A DNA stretch of 64,000 nt from Fodinibacter sp963800505. GTDB taxonomy: Bacteria; Actinomycetota; Actinomycetes; Actinomycetales; Dermatophilaceae. The stretch lies in NCBI GenBank assembly GCA_963800505.1, contig CAWDBL010000001.1, forward strand, positions 48,749-112,748, written 5' to 3'. Below the pieces are notes generated by a model that was not told the origin of the DNA, did no database searches, and saw only the letters and a list, made by a program, of their open reading frames with translations. A program made the translations under genes and the position numbers. This document shows positions 44,202 to 54,900 of this stretch, piece after piece. Each line of letters starts with the position of its first letter. The first letter of the stretch is position 1.

Positions 44202-45760
44202 GATCGGACCTCTCGAGGTTCGCGGGCGGCGGGGTGCGGGACCGCGGCGGGCCCGGCTACGGACGGGAGAACGGTGGCGGCGGCCCGGCGGGCGCGCCAG
44301 GGGTGGACCAGGGACAGGGTGACGACCCAGCCGAGCCCGGTGAGCGCCATCAGCTGGATGGGGACGAGGGCGGCGTCACGGCGCCACCAGGCGACTGCGA
44401 GCCCGAGCAGGAGCCAGCCGATGACGCACAGCTCGCGCAGCACGCGGGCGTCGACCCGCGCACCGGCGTAGGCCGTGCCCTGCCACGGGGCCGACCCCGA
44501 CTTCGGTGTGCGCACGAACTCACCCCCCGGGCGCCCGAACCAGCCGGACAGGGCCGCGCACCCGTTGTGGACGGCCAGCCCCATCGTGAAGACGAGGAAG
44601 GCCGGGAGGAGGGCGGCGAACCGCGCCCACTCCTGCACGGTGCGTGGTCGTTGCGCCACGGCGAGGGTCCAGCCGAGGGCCACGGTGGCGAGCGCGAACG
44701 GCATCCCCCAGTCGACGTAGTCGGTCGCGATCGCCGAGTTCTTGACGGCGGCCAGCGGCACGGAGAGCAGGAGCATGGCGAGGATGACCGCGTAGAGGCT
44801 TCCCGAGAGCAGGTGCATCGCGCCGTGCCAGCGGGTCCATCGTCCGCTCCGGTGGTGGCCCAGGACCGCGCCGAGGTGGAGGCGGGCGTTCTGCGCCCCA
44901 CCGCGGATCCATCGGTGCTGTTGGCTGCGCACCGCGGCAAGGTCGGCGGGCAGCTCGCTCGGCACGTCGACGTCGCCGAGGTAGGCGATCCGCCAGCCGC
45001 GCAGCTGGGCCCGGTAGGACAGGTCGATGTCCTCGGTCACCGTGCGCGCGAGCCAGCCGCCGGCGTCGTCGATGGCCGAGCGGCGCCAGATCCCCGCGGT
45101 GCCGTTGAAGTTGAGAAAGCCACCGGTGGCGGCCCGACCGGGCTGCTCCACGCCGAAGTGCATGTCGAGGAGGAACCCCTCGATCCGGGTGACCAGTGAC
45201 TGCTGCTCGTTGAGGAAGCCCCAACGTGCCTGAACCGCAGCGACATCCGGGGCGTCAAACCCGGCCAGCAGCCTGGTGAGGAGGTCGGGCCGGGGCACGA
45301 AGTCGGCGTCGAGGACGGCGACGTAGGTGGACGTGTCCGATGTGAGCGCGTGCGCCAGGGCCCCGGCCTTGTAGCCGGTGCGGGCGGGACGCCGGACGGC
45401 GGTGATGTCGGTGCCTGCGGCGCGGTGGCGCGCCACGGCGTCGTCGACGACGGCCCGGGTCGCGTCGGTGGAGTCGTCGAGGATGCGGATGCGGAGCAGG
45501 TCACCCGGGTGCTCCAGTCGGGCGACCGCGTCGATGACCCGTCGGGCGACGTGCAGCTCGTTGTAGATCGGCACCTGCACGGTCACCGTGGGTGCGGTCG
45601 CGGTGACGGGCGGGAGGGGGGCGGCGACCGGAGTGCCGTCGTCGGCGCCGGGCCGTGCCCGTCGGACGACGAGGGCCAGGTGGGCCATCGACATCGAGTA
45701 GACGAAGAGCAGGAGCAGGCAGGCGACGTAGGCCGCGAGGATGACGTGCTCGAGTGCCAT
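44198..45760 (-). CDS. Cellulose-synthase-like family 2 glycosyltransferase
   Basis: The 520-residue membrane protein has an N-terminal helix and a GT2 domain with DDST, DADFVPRP, TEDIDLSYRAQLRGW and the processive QQHRW motif. Several C-terminal helices follow that should form the export channel. Processive enzymes of this type make and secrete beta-glycans such as cellulose, mannan or mixed glucans; the sugar is unknown. The ATG has GGGAGGGC upstream. It is the first gene of the coupled cassette. An enzyme that makes an exopolysaccharide followed by a lectin-like propeller suggests the propeller recognises that glycan. Confidence 0.9.
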   Translation of the reverse strand: MALEHVILAAYVACLLLLFVYSMSMAHLALVVRRARPGADDGTPVAAPLPPVTATAPTVTVQVPIYNELHVARRVIDAVARLEHPGDLLRIRILDDSTDATRAVVDDAVARHRAAGTDITAVRRPARTGYKAGALAHALTSDTSTYVAVLDADFVPRPDLLTRLLAGFDAPDVAAVQARWGFLNEQQSLVTRIEGFLLDMHFGVEQPGRAATGGFLNFNGTAGIWRRSAIDDAGGWLARTVTEDIDLSYRAQLRGWRIAYLGDVDVPSELPADLAAVRSQQHRWIRGGAQNARLHLGAVLGHHRSGRWTRWHGAMHLLSGSLYAVILAMLLLSVPLAAVKNSAIATDYVDWGMPFALATVALGWTLAVAQRPRTVQEWARFAALLPAFLVFTMGLAVHNGCAALSGWFGRPGGEFVRTPKSGSAPWQGTAYAGARVDARVLRELCVIGWLLLGLAVAWWRRDAALVPIQLMALTGLGWVVTLSLVHPWRARRAAATVLPSVAGPAAVPHPAAREPREVRS

Positions 45761-45848
45761 CTGCCCTCCCTGGTACGAGCGGGACGGGTCTGTCCCTGCT
45801 CCCCTCAGGAGCGCGCTGCCGGCGCCGGTGATACGCGCCGGTGGAGGT

Positions 45849-48777
45849 CTAGGTCGGGCCGAAGCCTGTGGTGACCAGGACGAGCTCGCCGGCCTCGTCG
45901 GTGGCGGCGAGGTCGAGCTCGGCGGTGATCCGCCAGTCGTGGTCGCCGTCGGGGTCGTCGAGGATCTGGGTGACGACCCAGTGGTCGGCCTCCTCCTCGT
46001 CGATGCGGAACAGGGCCGGCCCGCGGGCCTGGGGGCCGGTGCCGAGGTCGTCGTACTCGGCGCGGTAGCCGGCGGCCGCGGCCTCCCACTCGTCCTGGGT
46101 GAGGCCGCCGTCGAGGGCCGCCAAGGCGGCGAAACGGCGTAGTGCCACCAGCTCGATGCGCCGGAACATGTTCTGCCGCACCATGACTCGCAGCGCCCGA
46201 GGGTTGGCCGAGAGTGCACGTCCCTCGCTCGGGCTGCGCACCTCAGTGAGCGGCTCGTCGGTGGGGTTGGCCAGTGACTCCCACTCGTCGAGCAGGCTGG
46301 AGTCGGTGTGCCGCACGACCTCCCCGAGCCACTCGACCAGGTCGTCGAGCTCCTCGGTGCGGGCGGAGGTGGGCACCGTCGAGCGCAGGGCCCGATAGGC
46401 GTCGGTGAGGTAGCGCAGGACCACCCCTTCGGCGCGGAAGAGCTTGTGGTGGGCGACGAACTCGCCGAACGTCATCGCCCGCTCGAACATCTCGCGCACC
46501 ACCGACTTCGGCGACAGCCCGCGCGGGTCGACCCACGGGTGGCGCTGCCGGTAGACCCGCAGCGCCGCCTCGAGCTCCTCGGCCAGGGGGCGCGGCCAGC
46601 TGACGTCGTCGAGGGCGTCCATCCGCTCCTCGTACTCCAGCCCGTCGGCCTTCATCGCGCCGACCGCCTCGCCGCGGGCCTCGAAGCGCTGCGCCATCAG
46701 CACCGGTCGCGGGTCGTCGAGGGTGGCCTCGATGACGCTCACGACGTCGAGGGCGTAGCCGGGTGCCTCGGGGTCGAGCATCTCGAGCACGGCCAGGGCG
46801 AAGGCCGACAGCGGCTGGTTGAGGGCGAACCCGTCACCGAGGTCGAGCGCCACCTGGAACGGGCCCTCGACATAGCGCCGCTCGTCACCGCGCACGAAGT
46901 GCTCGAGCGCCCCGACCTCCCCGACTTTTCCTGCGAGAAGCCGCTCGTCCGCGGCATCCTGCGGCGTGTCGCGGGCCACCGGCAGGGAAAGTGCGGGAGC
47001 CCGGCCGGCGGCGGCGAGCAGCTCACCGATCGGGCCGAGGTCGCTGTCGGCCACCGGGCCGGGGATGCCGTCCGCCTCGCTCGCGCGGTCCGTGCCGTCC
47101 GCGCCGTCTGCGCCGTCTGCGCCGTCCGCGCCGTCTGCGACCTGCGCGCGGTCCGTGCCGTCCGGGCCGTCCCCGTGCGCGCCCTTCGCGCTCCCGCTCG
47201 CGGGAGCGTCAGGGTCGCCGGTCGACGACGGCGGCGCGGAATCTGGATCAGTGACAATGGCATCCGGGGGGTCGGCGGGTAGCCAGTGGTCGAGGTCGGA
47301 GCCGTCGTCGGGCTCGACCACCTTGGCGCGCAGCAGCGACGCGAGCACCTGCACGGCCCGCTCCACGAGGGCCTCGCGACGCTCGGGCGTCTCGTGGTTG
47401 TCGAGCAGGAGGGTGTGCAGCGCGGACTGCTGGCCCTCCCACTGGTCGAGCACGTTGAGCACCATCGCGTGGTTGACCCGCATCTTGGAGGTCAGCGGCT
47501 CGGGGGCGGCGGCCACCAGCCGGTCGTACGTGGCCTCGGTGTAGCTCAGCGTGCCGTCCTGCGGCTTCTTGTGCACCACCTTGCGCCGCTTCTTGGGGTC
47601 GTCGCCGGCCTTCGCGAGGGCCTTGGCGTTGAGCACGAGGTGCTCGGGTGCCTGCACCACCACGTAGCCGATCGTGTCGAAGCCGGCGCGCCCCGCGCGC
47701 CCGGCGATCTGGTGGAACTCCCGGGCCCGCAGCACCCGCTGCTTGCGCCCGTCGTACTTGGTGAGCGAGGTGAGCAGCACGGTGCGGATCGGCACGTTGA
47801 TGCCGACGCCGAGGGTGTCGGTGCCGCAGATGACGGCGAGCAGCCCGGCCTGGGCCAGGGTCTCGACGAGCCGGCGGTACTTCGGCAGCATCCCCGCGTG
47901 GTGCACGCCCACCCCGTGCAGCACCAGCCGCCGCAGGGTCACCCCGAAGCCCTTGCCGAAGCGGAAGCCACCCACGGCATCCTTGATGGCCGCCTTGCGG
48001 GCGCTCGACACGAGTTCGACGCTGGTCAGGGCCTGGGCCTGCTCCACCGCGGACGCCTGGGTGAACGACACGACGTAGATCGGGCCGCGGTCGTCGCGCA
48101 GCAGCAGCTCGATCGTCTCGTGAACGGCGGTGAGTACCCACGAGAACTCGAGTGGCACAGGCCTTTCCGCACCAGCTGATCGCGACGGTCTCTCGACCGG
48201 TGCGGCGGGCGAGGTCCTCCTCGAAGAACGCCGTCTCGCCCAGGGTGGCGGACATGAGGAGGTACTGCGTGTCGGGCATGAGCAGCAGCGGCACCTGCCA
48301 CGCCCACCCGCGGTCGGGCTCGGTGTAGAAGTGGAACTCGTCCATGACGACGAGCCCGATGTCGGCGAGCTCTCGGTCGCGCAGGGCGTGGTTGGCCAGC
48401 ACCTCGGCGGTCGCGCAGATGATGGGGGCGCCCGGGTTCACGGCCGCGTCGCCGGTGAGCATGCCGACCTTCTCGGCGCCGAAGATCTCGACCAGCGCGA
48501 AGAACTTCTCGCTGACCAGGGCCTTGATCGGCGCGGTGTACCAGCTGCGCCGGTTCTCGGCCAGTGCCAGCGCGTGGGCCGCCACCGCCACCAGCGACTT
48601 GCCCGAGCCGGTCGGCGTGGCGAGCACGACGTGGGCACCACCGGCCAGCGCCAGCACCGCCTCCTCCTGCGCGGGGTAGAGCGCGAAGCCGCGCTCACCG
48701 GCCCAGTCGAGGAAGACGTCGAAGGCCGCGTCCGCGCCGGCGGTGGAGGCGCCTGACAGGCGGTCGGTGAGGGTCAT
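45849..48777 (-). pseudogene. DEAD/DEAH-box helicase with DUF3516 domain, frameshifted
   Basis: Intact it would be about 975 residues. The N-terminal frame carries ATPTGSGKS (Walker A), the DEFHF motif II and SATLG. The C-terminal frame carries HHAGMLPKYRRLVETLAQAG, GVGINVPIRTV, QIAGRAGRAGFD and the DUF3516 region to the stop. The switch is at about 48174: VAIS in one frame, GAERPVPLEF in the next, as if a single A (plus strand) were inserted after GCACC. A low-complexity insert (GADGADGADGADG) interrupts the C-terminal half. Family members are Ski2-like RNA helicases of unknown role in actinobacteria. It is either a recent mutation or an assembly error. Confidence 0.85.
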
Positions 48778-48845
48778 CGCCGCCGATTCTCCCCCACCCC
48801 GTCGCGCCGCCCGCGCCACGACGGGATCCGCCGGGCCGGGCCGGC

Positions 48846-49274
48846 TCAGCAGGGCCGCTCGTTGTTGGTCTCCCACGCCCGGCGGACCAGCTCGGTGAGC
48901 ACGTCGCGGTCGACCGCGTCGAGCCGCTTGACGTAGAGGCAGCCTTTGCCGGTCGTGTGCGGGCCCAGCCGGTCGAGGAGGTCGGTGTTGCTGCCGTAGT
49001 AGGTGAGGCCGTAGAGCGTCAGCGCGGCCCTGCGGGGGGCCAGGCCGACCGCGAACCACTCGCGCTCCTTGCCGTCGGCCGTGCGGTAGGGCTGGCGGCC
49101 GAACCCGACGGTCGTCGTGCCCCACATCCGGGGCGACGCCCCGGTGACGTCACGCATCAGGGCGACCACGGCGCGGGCGTCGTCGCGCCGCCGCTCGTCG
49201 GTGACGCCGTCGAGGAAGGCCGCGACGTCGGCATCCGAGCGTTGGGTGATCCGGTCGGTGCTGCCCTGCGCCAT
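48846..49274 (-). CDS. DUF1801 domain-containing protein
   Basis: The 142-residue protein fits the DUF1801/YdhG-like fold: DVAAFLDGVTDERRRDDARA, MWGTTTVGFGRQPYRTADGK and KGCLYVKRLDAVDRDVLTEL. These small proteins have no settled function. The ATG before AQGSTD has GGGAGG upstream; the frame continues further back without support. It is divergent from the GyrI-like gene. Confidence 0.82.
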   Translation of the reverse strand: MAQGSTDRITQRSDADVAAFLDGVTDERRRDDARAVVALMRDVTGASPRMWGTTTVGFGRQPYRTADGKEREWFAVGLAPRRAALTLYGLTYYGSNTDLLDRLGPHTTGKGCLYVKRLDAVDRDVLTELVRRAWETNNERPC

Positions 49275-49402
49275 GGTTGCCTCCCCTGTCCCGGTGACCT
49301 TCCACGGTAGGGGCGTCGGTGCGGGAGTGGAAGTGGCCGGCCAGACAACGGCAAGCTCTGGCGGCAGCACCGCGGCACTGCGACGCTGGAGAGGAGGAGA
49401 TG

Positions 49403-49864
49403 ATGACGATGGTGGAGCACGAGATCGTCGAGCTGCCGTCCGAGACGGTGGCCGTGGTGCGCAGCGTGGTGCCGATGGACGGCCTGTCGGCCTTCTTCGG
49501 CGAGGCGTACGGGCGGGTGGCCGGGGCGGTACCCGCCGCCGGTGGCCGGATCGTCGGGCCGGCCTTCGCCTGGTACCACGGGATGCCGGGAGAGACTGTC
49601 GACGTCTCCGCCGGCTTCGTCGTGGACGGCGACGTGCACGTGCCGGATGGCGGGGTGCACGTGCTCGAGCGCCCCGGGGGACGGGCGCTGGTGACGGTGC
49701 ACGGCGGGGCCTACGAAGGGCTTGGCGGTGCGTGGGCCGAGCTCGCCTCGGCGGTGGTGGCCCGTGGCTGGCAGGGTCGGGACGACTTCTGGGAGGAGTA
49801 CCTCACCGAGCCGACCGGCGACCCGTCGGAGCTGCGCACCCGCCTGGTGCTGCCGCTGGCGTGA
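49403..49864 (+). CDS. GyrI-like effector-binding domain protein
   Basis: A stand-alone effector-binding domain of 153 residues (HEIVELPSETVAVVRSVVPM, GPAFAWYHGMPGETVDVSAG, VTVHGGAYEGLGGAWAELAS) like GyrI/SbmC and AraC-type C-terminal domains. Such proteins bind amphipathic small molecules or gyrase. Three ATGs lie close together behind GAGGAGG; the one with the best spacing is used. No DNA-binding domain is attached. It is convergent with the DUF2461 gene, four bases apart. Confidence 0.72.
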   Translation: MTMVEHEIVELPSETVAVVRSVVPMDGLSAFFGEAYGRVAGAVPAAGGRIVGPAFAWYHGMPGETVDVSAGFVVDGDVHVPDGGVHVLERPGGRALVTVHGGAYEGLGGAWAELASAVVARGWQGRDDFWEEYLTEPTGDPSELRTRLVLPLA

Positions 49865-49868
49865 GGAC

Positions 49869-50525
49869 TCAGCGGGTGCGGGGGGCGGTGCTCGCGCCGA
49901 CGTGCTCGGTGAGCCAGTCGACGAGCGGACGCACCGCACCCCAGTCGGCCCGCACGTGGTCGACGACCTCCGGGGTGGGTGCCCAGGCCGGCGCCCCGTG
50001 CTCGCGCTTGGCGATGAGGTTCTTGTAGCGCATCAGCTCCAGGCGCGGGTGGTCGGCCGGCACCCCCCGCGGCCGGGTCGCGACCCGGTCACCGCCGAGG
50101 TCGAAGCCGGCCGCGGTCAGCTCGTCGACGACACCCCGCAGCGCCTGGCCCGACTGTGGGGCGTCGATCGCCGCCCGCAGCCGCGGCAGCTGGTCGGGCC
50201 CGGTCGGGTAGAAGCCGCCGCCGGTCAGCAGGCCGTCGCCGCTGACCTGCACGTAGAAGCCCATCCCCGGCACCGTCGTCGCGAGCGCGCCCTGGTGGTC
50301 CTTGTAGGGCGACTTGTCGGCGCTGAACCGCACGTCGCGGTTGGCCCGGTAGAGCTTCGCGGGGCCGAACTCGTCCTCGAGCGCGTCGAGCAGGGCCTCG
50401 AGCGGCTCGCGCACCGACGCCGCGTACCGGGCCGTGTTGGCCTGCCACCACGTGCGGGTGTTCTCGGCCCGCAGCTCGTCGTAGAAGTCGAACGCGTCGG
50501 CAGGGACGCCGGAGAAGCCAGCCAT
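49869..50525 (-). CDS. DUF2461 family protein
   Basis: The 218-residue protein shows DUF2461 signatures throughout: FYDELRAENTRTWWQANTAR, YRANRDVRFSADKSPYKDHQ, GGGFYPTGPDQLPRLRAAID and HPRLELMRYKNLIAKRE. The family is widespread and has no known activity. The ATG begins the conserved fold (MAGFSGVPADAFDFY). Confidence 0.88.
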   Translation of the reverse strand: MAGFSGVPADAFDFYDELRAENTRTWWQANTARYAASVREPLEALLDALEDEFGPAKLYRANRDVRFSADKSPYKDHQGALATTVPGMGFYVQVSGDGLLTGGGFYPTGPDQLPRLRAAIDAPQSGQALRGVVDELTAAGFDLGGDRVATRPRGVPADHPRLELMRYKNLIAKREHGAPAWAPTPEVVDHVRADWGAVRPLVDWLTEHVGASTAPRTR

Positions 50526-50625
50526 GCGCTCACTCTGGCACTCGAGCGCGCGCTGCTTCCCGACAAACGCCGCAGTCGGGTGCCCAGGTGGTCGCCAGGG
50601 CAGCCACCTGAGCACCCAACTCGGG

Positions 50626-51486
50626 TCAGGGGGTGTTCAGGCCGGCCAGCTCGTCGTCGGTGAGCACCAGCTCGGCCGCCTGCACCGAGTCCTCGATCGA
50701 CGCCGGCCGCGAGGCGCCCGGGATCGGGATGACGACGTCGGCCAGCGACAGCTCCCAGGCCAGGGCCACCTGCTGCGGGCTCACCCCGTGCTCCTGCGCC
50801 ACCTGCGCGAACGCCTCGTGCGTCGAGCCCAGGTTGCCGGCCTTCGAGATGCCGCCGAGCGGGCTCCACGGCAGGAACGCGATGCCCAGCCCGGCACAGT
50901 GCTCGAGCTCACCCCGGCTGGACCGGAAGGCGGGCGAGAACTGGTTCTGCACCGACGCCAGCCGACCGCCCAGCACCTCGTTGGCCTCGTCGACCTGCGC
51001 GACCGTGGCGTTCGAGATGCCGGCCCGCACGATGACCCCCTCGTCGAGCAGCTCGGCCAGCGCGCCGACCGACTCGGCGTAGGGCACCTTCGGGTCCGGG
51101 CGGTGGAACTGGTAGAGCCCGATGGCGTCGACACCGAGCCGCCGGGCCGAGTCGCGGGCGGCCTGCTTGAGGTAGGCCGGGTCGCCGTTGAGCGTCCACG
51201 AGCCGTCGCCGGGGCGCAGGTGGCCGCCCTTGGTCGCGACGACCACCGAGGTCGGGTCACCACCCCAGGAGCGGAGGGCACCGGCGATGAGCTCCTCGTT
51301 GTGGCCGACCTCGTCGGCGTTCAGGTGGTAGGCGTCGGCGGTGTCGATGAGCGTGACACCTGCATCGAGTGCCGCGTGGATGGTGGTCACCGAGCGCTCG
51401 GTGTCGGGCCGGCCCTCGATCGACATCGGCATCCCGCCGAGCCCGATCGCGCTCACCTTCAGGTCGGCGATGCTGCGCTGCTTCAT
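50626..51486 (-). CDS. Aldo/keto reductase
   Basis: The 286-residue NADPH-dependent oxidoreductase has the AKR catalytic Asp and Tyr in LIDTADAYHLNADEVGHNEE, the Lys in VVVATKGGHLRPG and the cofactor loop IPIPGASRPASIEDSVQAAE. It reduces aldehydes or ketones; the substrate is unknown. It is transcribed in the same direction as the DUF2945 gene 28 bp upstream and may be co-transcribed with it. Confidence 0.93.
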   Translation of the reverse strand: MKQRSIADLKVSAIGLGGMPMSIEGRPDTERSVTTIHAALDAGVTLIDTADAYHLNADEVGHNEELIAGALRSWGGDPTSVVVATKGGHLRPGDGSWTLNGDPAYLKQAARDSARRLGVDAIGLYQFHRPDPKVPYAESVGALAELLDEGVIVRAGISNATVAQVDEANEVLGGRLASVQNQFSPAFRSSRGELEHCAGLGIAFLPWSPLGGISKAGNLGSTHEAFAQVAQEHGVSPQQVALAWELSLADVVIPIPGASRPASIEDSVQAAELVLTDDELAGLNTP

Positions 51487-51514
51487 GCGAATCTCCTGTC
51501 GTGGTTGGTCGCGT

Positions 51515-51718
51515 TCAGTGCCGGCGCAGGGCCGACTCCTTGTGGGCCGCCTTGGCCCCGGTCTTGTCCGACTCGACGATGTAGTACGGGTCGTCGTCGG
51601 TGGGCCGGAACTGCTGGCCCTCGAACGTGAAGTCGCTGGTGCGCTTCTCCTGCACGGTGCCGTGGGTCTCGCCCTGCGAGGTGTTCCAGGCGACCTTGCT
51701 CCCGGTGCGAAACGCCAT
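51515..51718 (-). CDS. DUF2945 (hypervirulence-associated TUDOR-like) protein
   Basis: A 67-residue small beta-barrel protein (VAWNTSQGETHGTVQEKRTS, then DDDPYYIVESDKTGAKAAHK) of the DUF2945 family, often found as a stress-related stand-alone domain. The ATG is supported by AAAGGAG. The likely co-transcribed aldo/keto reductase follows. Confidence 0.88.
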   Translation of the reverse strand: MAFRTGSKVAWNTSQGETHGTVQEKRTSDFTFEGQQFRPTDDDPYYIVESDKTGAKAAHKESALRRH

Positions 51719-51967
51719 GGTGGGCTCCTTTGCGTGGTCGACGCGGTGGTCCGCCGACGCTAGCCGGATGCCGTGCCGCACGGGAGTTGCGCGGCATCCG
51801 CTCGGTGCTGTCGAAGGGTGGGAGAAACGGTCACCCGCCGTTCACCGAAGAACCTGTTCCTACGAGTCGCGGGCGCCCCCGGCGGGTGTTACGTTCGCGC
51901 CGCACGTCGTGCGGGAGAGGGCGTCGCGACCGCGGCAGGTGCCCCCCGCTGATCCCCTGGAGGACGC

Positions 51968-54900
51968 ATGGCCGGTTCGTCGTTCCGTCGGTTCGTGGCA
52001 AGGGTCGCCGTCGGCGCCCTCGCCGTGGCCGTTCCCGTCGTGTTGACCCCGACCGCCGCCTCGGCGGCCACCGCCGACCTGCTCTTCTCCGAGTACGTCG
52101 AGGGGTCGGGTTACAACAAGGCCATCGAGATCTACAACGGCACGGGTGCGGCTGTCGACCTCGTCGGCGGCGGGTACCGGCTGGAGCTGTACAGCAACGG
52201 GTCGTCCACGGTGAGCAGCTCACTGGCGCTGTCGGGCGTCGTGGACGACGGCGAGGTGTTCGTCGCGGCGCACGCCAGCGCGAGCGCATCGATCCTGGCC
52301 GTTGCGGACGTGTTGAACAGCGGAACCATCAACTGGAACGGCGACGATGCCATCGTGCTCCGCAAGGGCGGAGCGTCGGGCACGATCCTCGACGTGTTCG
52401 GACAGGCCGGCTTCGACCCGGGTGCCGAGTGGGGCTCGGGCCTGACGAGCACCGCCGACAACACCTTGCGGCGCAAGACCACCATCTGCACCGGAGACAC
52501 CGATGGCTCGAACGCCTTCGACCCGGTCACCGAGTGGGACGGCTTCGCGCAGGACACCTTCGGCGGGCTCGGTGCACACACCGCCACCTGCGACGGGGTG
52601 CCCACCGACGACGCGCCCACCGTGAGTTCGGTGGTGCCAGGGGCGGGCGGGACCGGGTCGGTCAACGTCCGGCCCGCAGTCACCTTCAGCGAGGCCGTCA
52701 CGGTGGAGCCCGGCGCCTTCGTCCTGCGCTGCACGGCCTCCGGCACCGTGCCCACGACCGTGACCTCGAGCAACGAAGGTCGGACCTGGACCGTCGACCC
52801 GACCCCGGCCCTTCAGACCGGCGAGGACTGCACGCTGACCGTCGTCGCCTCGCAGGTGCGCGACGTCGACACCATCGACCCGCCGGACAACCTGGTGGCC
52901 GACGCCACGTCCGGGTTCGAGGTCGTCGACTTCTGCACGGCCGACACCACCCCCATCCCCGCCATCCAGGGGTCGGGCACCACTGCTGCCCTCACTGGCA
53001 CGCGGACCACCCGCGGCGTCGTGGTCGCCGACTACGAGGGTGGTGCGAGCGGCAGCCTGCGCGGCTTCTACCTCCAGGACCCGGTGGGTGACGGCGACCC
53101 CGCGACCTCTGACGCGATCTTCGTGTTCAATGGCAGCAACGAGGACTCGGTCGACCTCGGTGACGTGGTGACCGTGCAGGGCAGCGTGTCCGAGTTCCAG
53201 GATCAGACCCAGATGTCGGTGGCACCGGGCAACATCGTCGTGTGCGGCACCGGCACGGTCGCGCCCACCGAGGTGACCTTGCCGATGGCGAGCCCGACTG
53301 CCTTCGAGAAGTACGAGGGCATGTCCGTGACGTTCCCCCAGGAGCTGTCGGTCACCGAGCACTTCCAGCTCGGCCGCTTCGGCCAGGTGACCGTCTCCTC
53401 CGGGGGCCGGCTGGTCCAGCCCACCAACGTGGTCGCTCCCGGGCCTGCGGCGATCGCCCTCCAGGCGCAGAACGACCTCAACCGGGTGGTCATCGACGAC
53501 ACGCTGAACAACCAGAACCCCGACCCGATCATCTGGGGTCGTGGCGGCCAGCCGCTCAGCGCCGAGAACACGCTGCGCGGCGGTGACACCACTACCGGCG
53601 CCACCGGCGTGATGACGTACACCTGGGCCGGCAACGCGGCCAGTGGAAACGCCTGGCGCCTGCGCCCGGTGGACCAGACGGGTACCGGCATCACCTTCGA
53701 GGCCGCGAACCCACGCCCGACGTCCGCGCCTGACGTGGGTGGCGCCGTGCAGGTGGCGGGGATGAACCTGCTGAACTACTTCAACACCTTCGACGGGCTG
53801 CCCGACCGGGTCGACAACTGCACGGGCGGTGTCGCCGGAGCCCCCACCGACTGCCGCGGTGCCGACACGCAGGTCGAGCTCGACCGGCAGACGGCCAAGA
53901 CCGTCGCGGCGATCACGTCAATCGACGCAGACGTGATCGGCGTCAACGAGATCGAGAACGACGGCTACGGCCCGGACAGCGCGATCTCCGACCTGGTCGA
54001 CGCCGTGAACGCCTCGGTCGGTGCGGGGACGTACGCCTTCATCGACGCCGACGCCCGGACCGGCCAGGTCGACGCGCTCGGCGACGACGCGATCAAGGTC
54101 GGGTTCCTCTACAAGCCGGCAGCGGTGACGCCGGTCGGGGCGACCGCGGTGCTCAACACCGTCGCGTTCGTGAACGGCGGCGACTCGGCGCCGCGCAACC
54201 GGCCCTCGCTCGCGCAGGCCTGGCGCAGCGCCGTGACCGGTGGCGTGTTCGTCACCGACGTAAACCACCTCAAGTCCAAGGGCTCCGCCTGCGACGCCCC
54301 GGATGCCGGTGACGGCCAGGCCAACTGCGCCGAGGTGCGCACCCGCGCGGTGAGCCTGCTGCTCGACTGGCTGGGCAGTGACCCCACGGGCACCGGTGAC
54401 GAGGACGTGTTGCTCGTCGGCGACTACAACTCCTACGCCAAGGAGACGCCGATCGCGACGCTCGAGGCGGGCGGCTACACCAACCTCGTCGAGAAGTTCC
54501 AGGGCGCGGACGCCTACTCCTACGCCTTCGACGGGCAGTGGGGTTACCTCGACCAGGCCCTCGGGTCGCCGACTTTGGTCGACCAGGTGACGGGTGTCGC
54601 CGACTACCACATCAACTCCGACGAGCCGTCGGTCCTCGACTACAACACCGACTTCAAGTCGGCGGGGCAGATCGAGAGCCTCTACGCGCCCGACGAGTTC
54701 CGCGTGTCGGACCACGACCCGGTGCTCGTCGGTCTCACCCCGGTGCGGTCCTACCGCACCAAGGGACTCGAGGGGCCGCTCGCCAAGCCCGATCGCGTCG
54801 TCAAGGCGGGCTCGACGCTCCCGGTGAAGGTCACCTTCACGGCCGGTGACGGGTCCGTGCCCACCGATCTCCAGCCGGTTGTGCGGGTCGAGCTCGACGG

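Noticed and set aside
46966..47544. Plus-strand frame with PSAPSAPSAPS repeats
   Set aside because: It is the antisense of the GADGADGADG low-complexity insert in the helicase gene.
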